DNA of 64,000 nucleotides from Pipra filicauda (lineage: Eukaryota; Chordata; Aves; Passeriformes; Pipridae). Positions within the stretch are counted from its first letter, which is position 1; each line of letters opens with the position of its first letter. The stretch lies in contig NW_024104376.1 in assembly GCF_003945595.2 (NCBI RefSeq), forward strand, positions 186,001-250,000. Direction: 5' to 3'. This document shows, piece after piece, positions 1 to 22,841 of this stretch. Under the pieces are notes generated by a model. That model saw nothing but the letters and a program-made list of their open reading frames with translations. It ran no database searches and had not been told where the DNA came from. A program made the translations under genes and the position numbers.

Positions 1-608
1 CACCAAGAGAAGCTCCTCCAAACTATCCTCCTAACAGCACAGGCTGAGCTGCAACCCAACACAGCATCTGAGCAGATGCTTACCTTTAGGGATAATAGAG
101 ACAACTGGTTTCAAAAGTGCTTACTTTCTCATGTGCTCAAATTCCTCACTAAGTGAAGTCTATATCCCATAGCAATTTAGAAATCCTTTCTTTTAGGAGC
201 ATAACACCAGGAGTAATAAATTCAATTTAAAAAAAAAATGGTCTGAACTGTGTTCACATGTGGCTTAACATGAATTTTACTGCAAGCAGAATGACATAAG
301 CCTTCCTACTGACTTCAAATGAGTCTTGTTACCTTCCCCATGTAAGTGAAGCAGGAAAGCTCAGCAGCAGGTGATCAAAGACCAAGAGTTCAAACCCATA
401 TTTTATGCAACACTACTCACCCAGCAGCTTAAAGGCAAATGTTTTACGATATTATGAGCTTAACTGTACAAATGGTGAAGCTCAGGAAAGCATCCAACCC
501 ACAGCCATTCAGCCTGCATCACAGGGCCACTGCAGAAGTGTGGTGGGCAGAGCTGGGGACCACTGGCTGTGCTGCGTTTGGCTTTGTAGTTGGATGCAAA
601 ACACTTAC
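1..608. other. ENPP2 intron 5 (partial)
   Basis: Intronic sequence between the exon 5 donor and the left window edge. I searched the minus strand for the start of the catalytic-domain exon and found nothing. There are short A-runs and no recognisable repeat. Confidence 0.85.
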
Positions 609-11208
<10,600 letters not shown>

Positions 11209-11247
11209 ACCAGGGAATTCTTGAAAAGCCTACGCCGCACCGTCGCC

Positions 11248-11257
11248 TTTTTTTATA
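11248..11257 (-). promoter_or_regulatory. ENPP2: Candidate TATA box of ENPP2
   Basis: CACTATAAAAAAAGG on the minus strand, with the TATA starting 49 bases 5' of the start codon. At normal spacing this would put the transcription start about 20 bases before the ATG, a very short leader. The start site itself is inferred. Confidence 0.5.
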
Positions 11258-11379
11258 GTGAGCGCAGAGCTCTGTTTGCTCGGGGAGTTCGGGCTATTAG
11301 CTACGAGTAATCCCACCTGGTGAGGTTGACAGGCTCGTGTGATTTGTCCAGGGGGTGATTTCATCATGTTTCACTCACA

Positions 11380-11890
11380 AATCGCAGCTCCGAGTGCAAG
11401 AAGCTCCAGGCATCATCCCCTGGCTGCGCCCTCCCCCCAAACACACACCCGCGCGCTTTTATGTGGTTTGCTCTGGCAGAGCTGGGCTTGCTTGTGCCGC
11501 GGCGGCCAATAGCTCCTCCTGCTCGTTTTATTCTCCTCACAAAAGTAACATGGTTAAAAGAAAAACCAAATGCGTTTCCATCTGGCTCGAAGAAGAAGAG
11601 GGGGAAACTCACTGGGGGCTGCGAAGTGAAAATATCCTGATGCCACCCTCAAAAGTGCCCCGGTGTCAGGTGTGACAGCGCGGTGGGCTCAGTCCCCGCT
11701 GACCCCTCACGGTTGGGCGGGTTTGGGAGCTGGGGGACCCCTTTCCTTCTCCACGGGTGCTCCTCAAATTTCTAACTGTGTTGCAGAGCAGAGGCCTCTC
11801 AAAACTGGAGACGCTTTCAGAGCGCGGGGGTATTTTTCAACGTTGTTCTCCCGTGCTGCTGTGGCAGGGCAAGGCTCGTATCGATGGAAA
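11380..11890. promoter_or_regulatory. GC-richer flank upstream of ENPP2
   Basis: Compared with the AT-rich surroundings this stretch has more CpG and GC-rich blocks (for example cgcgcgc at about 11,450, gccgcggcggcc at about 11,497 and agcgcgg at about 11,821). It lies 170-680 bases upstream of the ENPP2 start and is a reasonable proximal promoter or weak CpG island. No specific factor site is claimed. Confidence 0.4.
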
Positions 11891-13928
11891 CACAAGCAGT
11901 TCCATCTGAATAGCTGGAAACCCCAGACTTCCAGAAAGGAAGGGAAGTGACACGTTCCCTCTGCCCCACATTCCCCCATTTTCATCAACAACAGAAAGTT
12001 TGGCTGTTTGGATAAGCACTTTTATTTACAAAGCAAATGATAATGCTGAACAGAATTAAGGTTGAAATCAGTGGCTTAAATATTATTTACCAAGGCAAAT
12101 TATTTACCAGTGTAGTTTGCCACTTTTTTTTTTTCTCTGATGAAAGCTTCTTTCATGAAAATGTTTACTAACAATTACATTTAAAGGGACAGAGTCGAGG
12201 TTTGTAAGCCCTCAGATGGACTGAGCTTCTCTTGGGACCGGTCACATATTCTATACTGGTATTAAGAGACAGTTTTCTTTAAATTAACTTGCAGTAATAA
12301 ACACATACAATTTTGAGCTTTGTTTAGAGGTACCTTTTACCTGCTGCAATAACTCCCCTTCCCCACTGCGTAGCTTTACAGGACAGAGTCTAAAAAGTCT
12401 TTCTCTTCGCTGCCCACATCTCATCAGCTTGCCAGCCTTTGCCAGGAGATGATCCTTTTTTATGCAATTTCTTAACCGAAAGTGGCTCCATTGTGTAGCT
12501 GAATCTTTGCATTGCAAGGCTCGGGGCAATGTAATTAGCCCAAAAAGACCTTCATCTTAGCCACACCAGGACATTGTATTCCTTTTACTTGCAAGGACTG
12601 AGACTATGAATTCAAGACCTATCTTCTAATGTCCACTTCACCACTAGCTGGGCTGAAAAAAAAATAGGCAATAGGCAATATTTTTCCAGCAAAAAGCTGA
12701 GCATAGAAGTCTAGAGAAAAGCAATTATCAACAATGTTACTATCTGTTCCTATGAAATTCTTTGCCCTTAGCCTCCGGTATATCCTGTGGTTAAACAATT
12801 TCATCCCCAAGCACTAGGTAAGTACAACAGTGTGTGATCACAGCAGACAGGAAACCTAAGGTGCCACAAGTAAAATTGCTCAGTGGTGTTGCCTATGTAT
12901 CTCAGCTAATGAAGCTCATGATTTCATTGGTAAAATATGGAAATCAGCAGCCCCAAGCTCTCCTCCAGCTTGGGACTCTCAGATTACTGAGGAACCTGGG
13001 CAAAACAAATGAATTTTCAAATCAGGTGGCCAGTTTTGAGTGCCCAAGCCAATACATCCAGTCTCATTTTCAGAGATCCAGAGTCTTTGCTGTTCCTGCA
13101 TGTCTTCCTAACATACAGGTCTTCAGTTCTCTTGAAAGAAAATTCCCATATATGTTAAAAATGGTCACCTGGAAAAATAAAGCAACAAACAAAACCAAGA
13201 AACACAGCATCATGCATGACTTCTATTGATTTAAAAATACATATTGCATGTTTCCATTTGTGTAACCTCTCTGGAGCTTGTAAACTTCACGACTTTACAT
13301 AATAGAGGAGCTCATTTTGTTTTCTGGTCTATGTTACAAGTATATTAAATTAATTAAATCCTTTGTAATGTCCTTTAGAAATATAGATGATGACGATTCT
13401 GAAACTGCTAATCTTTTTCATCTGTGTAATGTAAGACACGTTTTCCAGTAGCTCTGAACTGAACATACACTCAGATGCACAATGTTCTTTTTGTCACAAA
13501 GATTGTGCCTGAAGCCATCCTACAGATGCAGAAGGAACTTATTAGCATAAACAAGGTCTAATCATTTTGTTCAGGCAAAATTTCACTGCTGGGATCAGTG
13601 GCAATTAATTTTTTCAGCAACTAATTGCCATTTTACTCATTAGAATAGAAAGGACTAAAGCTGAAATAATATATTCCTGGCCCAATAATTCAGCAATTCA
13701 GTGCAAGTTTTACGGCTTAAATGAAACACATTTAAAAGGAATTTTAACAAGAGCAGCAGAATATGAAATGCCTCTTCATCAGTTATCGTGAATAAGAATT
13801 GACCTTTGGATTTTCTGGCTTCTATTAGACTGATTATTTAACTCTGGATGCAAAACTTCCAACCAGGCACCAGATGGCGTTTTACATGTGAAATTCATAC
13901 TGTAACATTTCCACAGTTACAAACATTC
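11891..13928. other. Intergenic, nothing recognised
   Basis: 2 kb upstream of ENPP2, AT-rich. Both strands hold only short open frames without splice context or family resemblance. Confidence 0.7.
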
Positions 13929-14850
13929 ACAGAATCGCAGTATCGTGTAGGTTGGAAAAAAACATTAAGATCATTGAGTCCAACCCTTAATTCGGCATTT
14001 CCACGTCCACCACTAAATCATGTCCCCAAGTGCCACAAATTTCATGTCTTCTAAATACCTCCATCAGCCTCCCTGAGCAACTCGACAACCCTTTCCAAGA
14101 AGAAGTTTTTCCCAACATCCAGTCTAAACCTCCCCTAGCACAACCTGAGGCCATTTCCTCTCATCCTATCACTTGGTACTTGGGAGAAGAGAACAAACTC
14201 CACCTGGCTACAGCCAGGTAGCTCTCAGAAAGCACTAAAGTCCACCCTGAGCCTCCTTCTCTGCAGGATAAACACCCCCAGCTCCCTCAGCAACTCCTTC
14301 TAAGACTTGTGCTCCAGACCTTTCACTAGCTCCATTCCCCTCCTCTGGACACACTCGACTCTCAATGTCCTTTTTGTAGTGCGGGACCCAAAACTGAATC
14401 CAGGATTCGAGGTGAGGCCTCACCAGTGCCAGATCACTTCCCTGGTCCTGCTGGCCACGCTATTTCTAATACAGGCCAGGATGCCATTGGCCTTCTTGGC
14501 CACCTGGGCACACTGCTGGACCATGTTCAGCTGCTGACCAGCACCCCCAGGTCCTTTTACACAGTTCAGCAAACTGACTGAAGGTGCCCTCGATCCCCTT
14601 GTACAGATCATCGTTAAAGATATTAAACAGAACTGGTCCCAATACTGAGCCCTGGGGAACACCACTTGTGACCAGCTGTTAATTGTATTTAACACCACCA
14701 CCACTCTCTGGGTCCAGCCGTCCAGCCATCCAGCCAGTTTACTGTCCAGTGAAGAGGACACCCATCCAGTTCATGAGCAGCTGATCTCTCCAGAAGAATG
14801 ATACAGGAAATGGTGTCAAAGGCTATTCCATATTGTTAATATAAGCAAGG
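13929..14850 (-). mobile_element. CR1 LINE, truncated 3' part with reverse-transcriptase tail
   Basis: The CR1 3' terminus lies at 13,929 in reverse orientation (plus strand begins cacagaatcgcagtatcg, then the block ending 'gagtccaaccctt'). Reading the minus strand from about 14,760 gives decayed CR1 ORF2 C-terminal strings such as [18 protein letters not shown] and [10 protein letters not shown], then VRPHLE..W.QFW.P.YKKDIE in a shifted frame. The element is 5' truncated and broken by frameshifts, so it is a dead copy. It is the longest CR1 remnant in the window. Confidence 0.9.
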
Positions 14851-15421
14851 CAGTATTTACAGTCTTATATGAAACTGATTTTTCTTGAGCAGTATTTTAA
14901 TGAGAAAAGAAATGCACAGAAATGAAGTATACTGGCCTAGTCAGAGGTTGGGGATGGAGTGTGCTCTGAAGAAATGAGCCTTCTTTGCTACTCCTCTCCA
15001 CTTTGCCCTGGATGACGGATGCAGCCACATCAGGTGATGGGGGGGCCAGGGTGAAAGCTCCAGTATGCTTGATGGCAGCATGAAAGGCAGAAAGGTGAAG
15101 AACTTCTCTGAAGCATCACAGAGCTCTCACCCTCCCAAACGCAACTTCCACAAATAGTTGTGGCCAAGAAAAATGATTAGTTGAGTGAATGAAATAGCAA
15201 TTTCAAAGAACAAAACGTTGTTGGTTGGTAAACCATAGAAATTCAAACAGTGTCCAGATCAAAATACAAGCACTGAGAAACCAAATGAACTCCCAGCAGC
15301 CAAAGTGATCATGGGAACAGTCAAGTACTTTGCTGAAGACTTTTTAACAAAATCAAAGAGGTACAACATAACAAGCAGAGCTGATTCCCACGTATAAAGG
15401 ACTCTAAAACATATTTTTATC
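14851..15421. other. Intergenic spacer between two CR1 copies
   Basis: No gene or further repeat recognised. A G-run lies at about 15,040. Confidence 0.7.
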
Positions 15422-15700
15422 ACAGAATCACAGAATGGTTAAGATTGGAAGGGACCACTGGAGGTCATCTAGGCCAACCTCCCTGTTCAAACAGGGCACA
15501 TTACTTCAGATTGTGAATATCTCTAAGGAGACTCCGCAGCCTTTCTGGGCAGCTTGTTCCAGTGCTCAGTCACTCTCATAGTAAATAAATTCTTCCTCAT
15601 ACTCAGGTGGAATTTCCCACGTTCCAGATTCTGTCCCTTGCCTCTTGTCCTACTGCTTGGCACCACCAAGGTGGTGGTGGAATTTAGAGGGTTTTATAGA
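15422..15700 (-). mobile_element. CR1 LINE 3' end fragment
   Basis: The plus strand begins with the reverse complement of the CR1 tail (cacagaatcacagaatgg, then ggaagggacc and tctaggccaacctcc). The similarity fades near the 'ggcaccaccaaggtggtgg' stretch. About 280 bases of 3' UTR are present, without coding sequence. It has the same orientation as the copy at 13.9 kb but is separated by about 570 bases of unrelated sequence. Confidence 0.9.
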
Positions 15701-17946
15701 TCAAAACCAAGTATCTTTGGCACTCAGACAGTGTAGTGACTGATAAACAAGACAGAGAAGGAAAGGAAGGTGTATTTGAAGGCATGGACAGCAAAAGGAC
15801 AGCAAAGCCAGTCATCAGGTCAGGTCAGCCAGGTCTGATGACAAAAAGAGGGGTAGGAAGAGTAAGAGTCAGTGCAGGAGGGCGATGACCTGTGGTGAGC
15901 AGTCCTTCAGCAGAGATCAGCCCGGGAGCCAGGCTACAGCCAGATACAGAAGTGCAGAATGATGATTGGACAGACTGGGTATGTAGGAAAAAAGATACAA
16001 GAGTTGCTGAAGGATGAGGGACCTGTATCTGCTCAACTTGTAAAGAGCACCACTGAAGACCCCAAAATAGGGCCACTGAGAAGTGCTCTTTATCTACTGG
16101 AGGCAAAACACTTGATCAAGTAATAGATTTCAAGTGGATGGCAGCTGGCTTGGAAAGAAAAAGTTACAACCTGATCATAAAAGGTAGGAGAGGACACAGA
16201 TGTTCACATGGATGCATTAAGGGGGTAGACAGCATAGGGCAGGAAAAGGAGCTATTAGCATAGGCAAGGTCACACTGTCTTTGCCTTGGGCTGTGGGACA
16301 CGTTTGCGAGTTGAAGAAGCTTCTGCAAGTGTCTTTTGTACTTACACACAGAAGTTGCATTTTGTCAAGGAGGCAGAAGGCACTGGACTGACTTCCCAGG
16401 AGCTGCACCACCACACCCTCTGCTTCCCCATGAGACTGGGAAGACCTACAAACCAGGCTGTGCTCATTAAAGTACACCCTCCTCACCACAGTTCCTCAAA
16501 ACACCACCCAACAACAGCAGTCTCCAATTATCTGTCTGCTCATCATCACCAGACCCTCAGGGACAATCATGGACAAATTAAAGTCTTCCAAATTGCAGTT
16601 TGCTTCAACCCAATCCGTGAGGCACCAAGTGCCTTAGGCACATAAAGGCCCATTAACATTTTTGAGCAACCTACATAACGCCTTCAGGGTTCACAGGGCT
16701 GGGGAGTGAGCACCCACATCCAGCCCAAAACTCGCTGAGGACAACCAACAAAGCACGTCGACCTGCAGAGCACATTGCACCCCTCCTCATCTCACCCTCA
16801 TCTACGTGTTCGGCACAAAATACAGGTGTACTGGGTTCATGCCTGTCTGAAACTGAGTTCTGCCTTCCCAGGGAGAGAAGAGGAACCACTGGCCAAGGGA
16901 GGGCCTGAGTCCTAGTCTTTACATTTATTTATGTAAAACACTAGTATACTCATCAGGCACTGAAAGCCAGGTGAGCAGCCTGGTGAGAAAAAGGAGGGCA
17001 TAATGAAATAAATTCTCCCACACCCAACATCACATACAACAGCTTCAGTGGTTCAGTGTGGGATGTGGATTTGGTGACAGCACTGCAGCTTCTGAAGCTG
17101 CTGCTGATGCCTGTGGAGGGGTCTTAAGTGCACCTTCCACACACAGTCGCCATTTGTGCTGTCACATAAGCAGAACAAGGTTTATAAGAGAGGTCATGTA
17201 GGGTAGCCAGGTCAGCTGGAAAAAGGACATAAGTTTTCAGTGACCCAAAGAAAGCTTTGGGTGCTTGAATGCTTGTCTCTCCCAGCAGCACTACAGCTTA
17301 ATCACCACCCACTCCAACACAGGGCATTACACCTCTCACTGTGAGCTGCACGCGGCGGCAGCAGCATCAACACTACTCCAACAAATACACCTCCAACAAA
17401 TTTCTCATCTTCAAAGAAACTAACATTTACCCAACTTGGTTTCTGAACAATATTATTATTATGAAGCTGCACAAGTACTTCACTAAAATGCACTGAGTTC
17501 AGAATTATATTTCTTAAAATAGTCATATATAAGAATTTTAGCAACTGCAGAATAAAAACTGTTCTGTGATGAAAAATCACATCTTCGGGGAGGATGTGAA
17601 GGAGTAAAACATGGAGCCAAAGAGCCCATACGTGTTCTTAGTGCAGCTTATGTGAGGGTTATTATGTATTCAGGTCCTCATCCTTGTTTTCCACTACCTG
17701 AGTTGGTGATGGGTGTCACAGGTGCTTTCCAACAGCTTTACATCCTTCTTTCTAAAAGAGCTGTAGACTTCCGTCGTGTGAAATCTGCCCACCTACCCCC
17801 ATACAGTAATCTGGAGGTTCAAGGGCCTTGCATGGTACCTTGCATGTGCCACACACAGTAATTTATTTGAATTTTATAAGTTATACAACTTATTACATCC
17901 CATAAAAACCACAGACCTTCAGAAACAAAGAGTTAAAGCTAAACGA

Positions 17947-18027
17947 GAAAAAAACAACCAAACAACCCCCCAACCAAAACAAACAAAACCAAACAAAAAC
18001 CACAAACAAACAAACAAAACCCACAAA
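17947..18027. repeat. A/C-rich low-complexity tract
   Basis: About 80 bases of repeated AAAC / CAAA / CCAAAA units on the plus strand with almost no G or T. Similar composition recurs at 59,408-59,447, and as its complement at 36,086-36,177. Confidence 0.85.
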
Positions 18028-19899
18028 GGTTGTAGAACTACTTAAAGATGTAAAAAGTAGGTTTTCTAGATTTCAAATCATATGTCTAGTTTCTTTGTGT
18101 AACTTGTATGTACATCCTTTACCTTGTTTGAACCTTTCTCAGTAGAATAATAGCTTTGAATCTCTGGATATATAAAACGTCTTTTGGGGACTTCTACAAT
18201 AATCCTGTAACATATCTCTCCTACTTAATCACATTTACCCTCAGCTCAAACTCTACTTTGGCACAATTTTCAAGCTCAAGGCTTGGATATGATAAAAAAA
18301 TTCCAAGTGCTAATCTCTTCCCTACAAGTAAAATATGGATATAATTAATACTGTTTTGTTTACTTTGCTTTATCTGCCAGAAAAGAGTTTCTGTTTGTTT
18401 GAAACAGATTATTTTGTTCATGTTTTTGGCACTTGGATCAAGAAAGAAGTATTTTAATTAATATTTTTCTTCTAGTTAATCTGGAAAAACTCCATTGATA
18501 TTTTCAAAACAGCAAAATCCTATTTAATTTCAGTTAAATAGATTCAGTACTATGAATATTGTTCTCAACTTGCCTGCAGTTGAGGTTTCGGATGTCCATG
18601 CTCTGCGGCATCAATAGTTCTGCAGTAAAAGCAGAGGGATCAGGCTGGAAACAGAGAATTCCCCCACAACAAATAGGGACATGTCTTCAGGTGGGCACAT
18701 TTTGCTCCTGGTTCTTTATATAAGAGGCATCTAAGGCTGAAGAACTGACTGCTGTTACAGTGACCTGTAAGTGTCTGCACATATGAAAGCTTTTTTTGGG
18801 GGGCATGATAGATGAATGTATCAACACAGAACAGGCCTTGGCAGTGTTGCAGTTAAGACCAAAAAAAAAAGCTTGAACCCACTTCACATGAGCATGAGTT
18901 GAATTCAAGTGGAGCTATTTTAATTGCATGAAGACTGCAAGACTGCACCACTAAATGCAATCAGTCCAGCATAAAGACAAGGAAATCCCAAAGAGATTAG
19001 AACAGTTGACAAAAAAAAGAGATGTTCTCTGAACAATTAAAATAACAACTGTTAATGCTGCCTAAACTGCGTGATCTGATTCTCTGAGTGGCTCCCTGAA
19101 CATTTATGTGGAGGAGGATACAATAGGAACTGTCCAGGCTTTTGTTCACAGAAAAATGCATAAATGAGAACACAGCTAACACTGTCACAAACATAATCCC
19201 ATCTACAACGTCTTTTTGGGTGAACTGATTTATCTCATCTTTATGATTTACACAAGCTTAAGCTATCCGCAGCTGTTGAGAGGGGTGAGGTATTCCATTA
19301 CCTTGGAAATAAGTGGGTTTTTTGTCCTTTTCCTTCAGAACAGAAATAAACCTAGCAAGTAGAATCCAGATATCAAGTGTCTACCACCAGCGCTGGCAGA
19401 CTGGCTAGTCCTTGCTATCACTTCCATCCTCTCACCCCAGCCATTCCTAGGGTCACACTGCAAGTCAGAACAGGTTAAAAAATTCCCTTCCTTTGACAGG
19501 TTTTGCAGCTGTATGAGTTTTCTGCTCTGGCCCTCAGCCCTGGAAGCAGTGTGCCTGTGAGATACAGTGAGCTGCAAACTGCTATTTCCGACCCCCAAGC
19601 CGGGCACTGTAACTAAGGAGCATCCCGTGGGCAGAGGAGAGGCGGGAAGGGCACGGACAAGCTCTTCTCTTCTCCTGACTTGTTCTGCTCCCAGGGGAGT
19701 GGAGTCACCACAGCACACGCTCACCAACCCGCATTTCTGAACGTGCATCTGCTGCTGCCTGTTTTAATGGCAAAGTACAAAAGCGTAAAACAATTGCATC
19801 TTGCTTTTTTAGGTCGTTTCGGACAGATGGGCCACTTTCCAAGCATCACAAATTTTGCTAAGCTGAAACGTGTCACCCCCAGTTCAGTTGAAGGCCAGC

Positions 19900-19917
19900 T
19901 TTTTTTTTTTTTTTTTT
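19900..19917. repeat. Poly(T) run of 18 bases
   Basis: Uninterrupted T-run in intergenic DNA; no attached element recognised. Confidence 0.9.
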
Positions 19918-20204
19918 GATTTCAGTTGAGTGCAAAGATGACAAATGTAAGTACAAAGGGAAAAACATCCCGTTGGAACAGTACTCCCTGTTTTCTATGG
20001 GTGAGAAAAGTATAAGTAACATTTCAACAACAAAACAATGTGATCCGTTGCTGGATTTTTTTTTAAATCCATATCATAATGTGTAACTGAATAAATTTCA
20101 AAGTCTGCAGGAATGCAATATAAAAAAAAATGAAGAAAAATGCTAGCAGTCAAAAATATGCAACTCTGCTAGCATGGGTTTGCATAAGGATTATCAGGGG
20201 GCTT

Positions 20205-20212
20205 ATGCAAAT
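20205..20212 (+). promoter_or_regulatory. Octamer motif ATGCAAAT
   Basis: Exact POU-factor octamer; the same 8-mer occurs at 43,667-43,674 and 47,393-47,400. An 8-mer is expected by chance about once per 65 kb per strand, more in AT-rich DNA, so function is unproven. Confidence 0.2.
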
Positions 20213-20625
20213 ACTTTTTCACCTTTTCAGCATAAAACTTTGGAGAGGAATAAAGAATCTTTTTTTTTTATAATGAATTAAACAAGCTGTAGGGAAACTC
20301 AGGTCACTTAAACATTAATAGACTTTGTGATTATTTTTAAGTAAATAATCTTACTGAGTTGTTTTGTTTAACTCATCTTTTTTATCTAGCAAAACAAGAC
20401 TTTCAGAAAGAAACAGTTCCTTGGTTTGATGCTTGCTGACTGCTGTAGACTAAAAGAGCTCTGCTTTGCTCAGCCTTCACAGAAAGCTCCCCAACCTGGT
20501 AAGTCTCCTTTTCGCAGCAGCCAAGACTGAAGTCAGCTAGATATTATATTTGTTGAAGATTCTCAGGGCAGAGACAGATGTTCCTGGGCATCCACAAAAC
20601 CTGCAAAACAGCTGGGATGATTTAA

Positions 20626-20631
20626 TTTATT
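20626..20631 (-). terminator. Candidate poly(A) signal AATAAA for the two-exon candidate
   Basis: AATAAA on the minus strand, 745 bases after the candidate stop; the first canonical hexamer I see downstream. It is meaningful only if the gene is real. Confidence 0.22.
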
Positions 20632-21375
20632 ATCCTTTCACTGTCCATTGCTAAAGCTTCTCCGAGACACTGAAACCAAACACCTTTGTATGTGTCTGAT
20701 TCAACCCATGTAAAAAGGACTTGAGTAAACTACTGCTCTGATGAAGAGAATGGGGACACCCCCCTTTCCAGCAATAGCTTTGCCAGCTACAGGGAAAGCC
20801 TCTGGTGCCTGCTGTCCCTGTTCAGGTATGCAAATTCAACATTTCCTCATTTTGGCAGAGGAGTTGCCCAGCCTGCAACCCCTCCTCTGCACCACACTGA
20901 GCATGGCAGTTTCACCGCCTGAGTGATCTTCCTCCAGCTTGGCGCTGAGGAACACTACGATTAAATGACCTTTAAAACAAACACACTTTGGACAAAGAAG
21001 CCAGGATGGATGATGGAAACAGGCAAGGAACAGCAACATCTTCAGGTGACAGCTGAAGTCAGCTGAGGAGGATCACCCTTACTCCTGGGTAAACTGAGTT
21101 CTCTTTGCACTGAGACAGAGCAGGAGCACAAGCTTCCTCTGTGGTAGTTTAAGCCATGACAGCTGTTTTGAAAATGAGTATGGGACTATAACCTTAAGTT
21201 CATACCCCTGTTTGTTGGCAGTGTAAGCCTGCTGAAGCGTCCGCTTGATTCTGCAAATAATTCATCATAGTTATGGAAAGCACTGGATTAAAAAAAAACA
21301 ACACAACACTAGGAAAACTTGTGTTTTCGTTGCTTCCTACTCTGATGCCTTATGAATAAAACAAATAAGCCAACC

Positions 21376-22841
21376 TCAAAGCCCCATTGTATAAGGGCAG
21401 GTGGAAGTACAGTCAGACTGCAGGGCAGAGGGCTCGGGGCAGAGCCATGGGAAACTTTGCAGGGGTGGCAGATTCAGCACACAAATCAGACCTGATGCTG
21501 CCAACAGCACAACAGCAACTGCCAGGAGAGCATAGTAGATATCCCATGACTGTCGTATGCCATGGCTGCCACAGTCATCTCCTGCCATCTGTGGGGAATA
21601 CTGGGCTGGCTTGACTGAGCAATGGTAGGGCAGAAAAAGATAGATTAGTATTGAGGGTGAAAAGAGACAAAATATATTAGAAGAACAGAGCTTTAGAGAT
21701 TCCAAAAAGGGAATCTTTCCTTCTTGTTCCCACTGCTGTGTGGTCTGAAAGGAGGAAAACATCCTTGTGATCTCTGTGCTATGGCTAATGCTGTTTCAGT
21801 TGTATTCTACTGCACAAGTCCTTTACATGTTAAGGGATGTCAGAAAAATAGAGCCTCTTTAGGTGCATTGAATTTATGTGGCCAAGGACAAATGACCTGA
21901 GTAATGAATCCTTTTGGACTTGGCAGCTAGCTGAGATGGAGACCCTTCAGGTTTTTTCTTTAGAAGAGGACTTAAACTGTGGCATCAAGAATTCTTTGGT
22001 AAAGTCCTGTCATTTACAAGGAATGTACAAAAAAATGCTGTTTCCCTGAGCAGAAAAAGGAATCCTATTGTTCTGGATATCCAAGAGGCACTTAAGGGCT
22101 TCTTACACTTGTCCTGAATGAAGAGGCATCAGCTCCAAGGGAATTTCACTCAATCTTATAACATTCCCTCTGTCCTACCTGGAGGGGTGACCTTGTCTGT
22201 GGTTTGCCTGTTGCCTTCACTGCCACTTTAGCTGTGCAGCCTCAGAATGGAAAGAAAGGAAAGCAAGCATTTATACGTGATGGCAACTCAATTATGTACA
22301 AAGTATTGTTTCATCAGGACATTTTCTCCTCCCACCTTCATAGTGACCCTGTGTGTAAAACATCCACTGGATGTTTTGTCTCAGCCAAAATTTGTTTTGG
22401 GCGTGCAAAGAGAGCCTTTGGGGAATACCTAAAATGACTGAGGAAGCTGTACTTCTCCTGGGCTGAGCCCCGTGCTTCCAATGTCATCTGCTGCAGGTAC
22501 CAGACTGCAGCCACAAACTCCTACTCTTCTTTCTCCAAAGATGGCTGAACCAAGCCATATTTTCTCTTTATACAGCCTGTGAAATCTTTAGGCATTTTAC
22601 CGAACATCCTTCACTGATCGTGATAGAGGATGAGTGGCAGGCCTTTTCCCATCATCCCACTCACACCTGAGGCTGATGCTGATGCACCAAACCATGAGCT
22701 GGTGCAGCTGGAGAGGCAGCAGTTTGTTTCAGTCCTTGCAGTTGCAGAGTCTTCCTGTCCACTTCGGTAGCCACAACACTGAATTTGGTGCAGGGCTGAT
22801 CCCCCTTTGCTGCTACCGGAACACGAGCCCCTCACCACCAT
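21376..22841 (-). CDS. Candidate two-exon gene: small single-pass membrane protein, unrecognised
   Basis: Exon 1 coding 22667-22841 starts at an ATG in good context (A at -3, G at +4) and ends TCA G before GTGTGAGT. Exon 2, 21376-21614, begins TC AAG after an unusually strong acceptor: TACTAAT branch motif, long pyrimidine tract, GCTCAG. The phases match and give 137 residues. Residues 1-58 are Ser/Cys-rich (QCCGYRSGQED, NCCLSSCTSS). A hydrophobic helix lies at about residues 81-100 (IYYALLAVAVVLLAASGLIC), then a Pro/Cys tail ending CPYTMGL. There is no signal peptide, so a type III topology would be expected. A poly(A) signal candidate lies at 20,626-20,631. I recognise no family. The donor could also be read two bases later, which changes the frame. 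The model may be wrong or noncoding. Confidence 0.33.

Larger units (their letters stand above)
15701..20625. other. Intergenic, nothing coding recognised
   Basis: 4.9 kb of single-copy-looking sequence with an A/C-rich tract at 17,947-18,027 and a T-run at 19,900-19,917. Open frames of up to 137 codons exist but have no family resemblance. An octamer motif ATGCAAAT lies at 20,205-20,212. Confidence 0.6.

Noticed and set aside
11364..11612. Alternative ENPP2 first exons near 11.33-11.42 kb (minus-strand ATGs)
   Set aside because: One reads 17 codons in phase 0, but its sequence and leader do not resemble ENPP2; the 11-codon exon at 11,176-11,208 fits length, phase and leader better.
14420..14761. 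113-codon minus-strand open frame as a host gene
   Set aside because: It is CR1 reverse-transcriptase remnant.
19335..19748. 137-codon open frame on minus strand
   Set aside because: No recognisable motif, no splice pair; likely chance in a moderately GC stretch.
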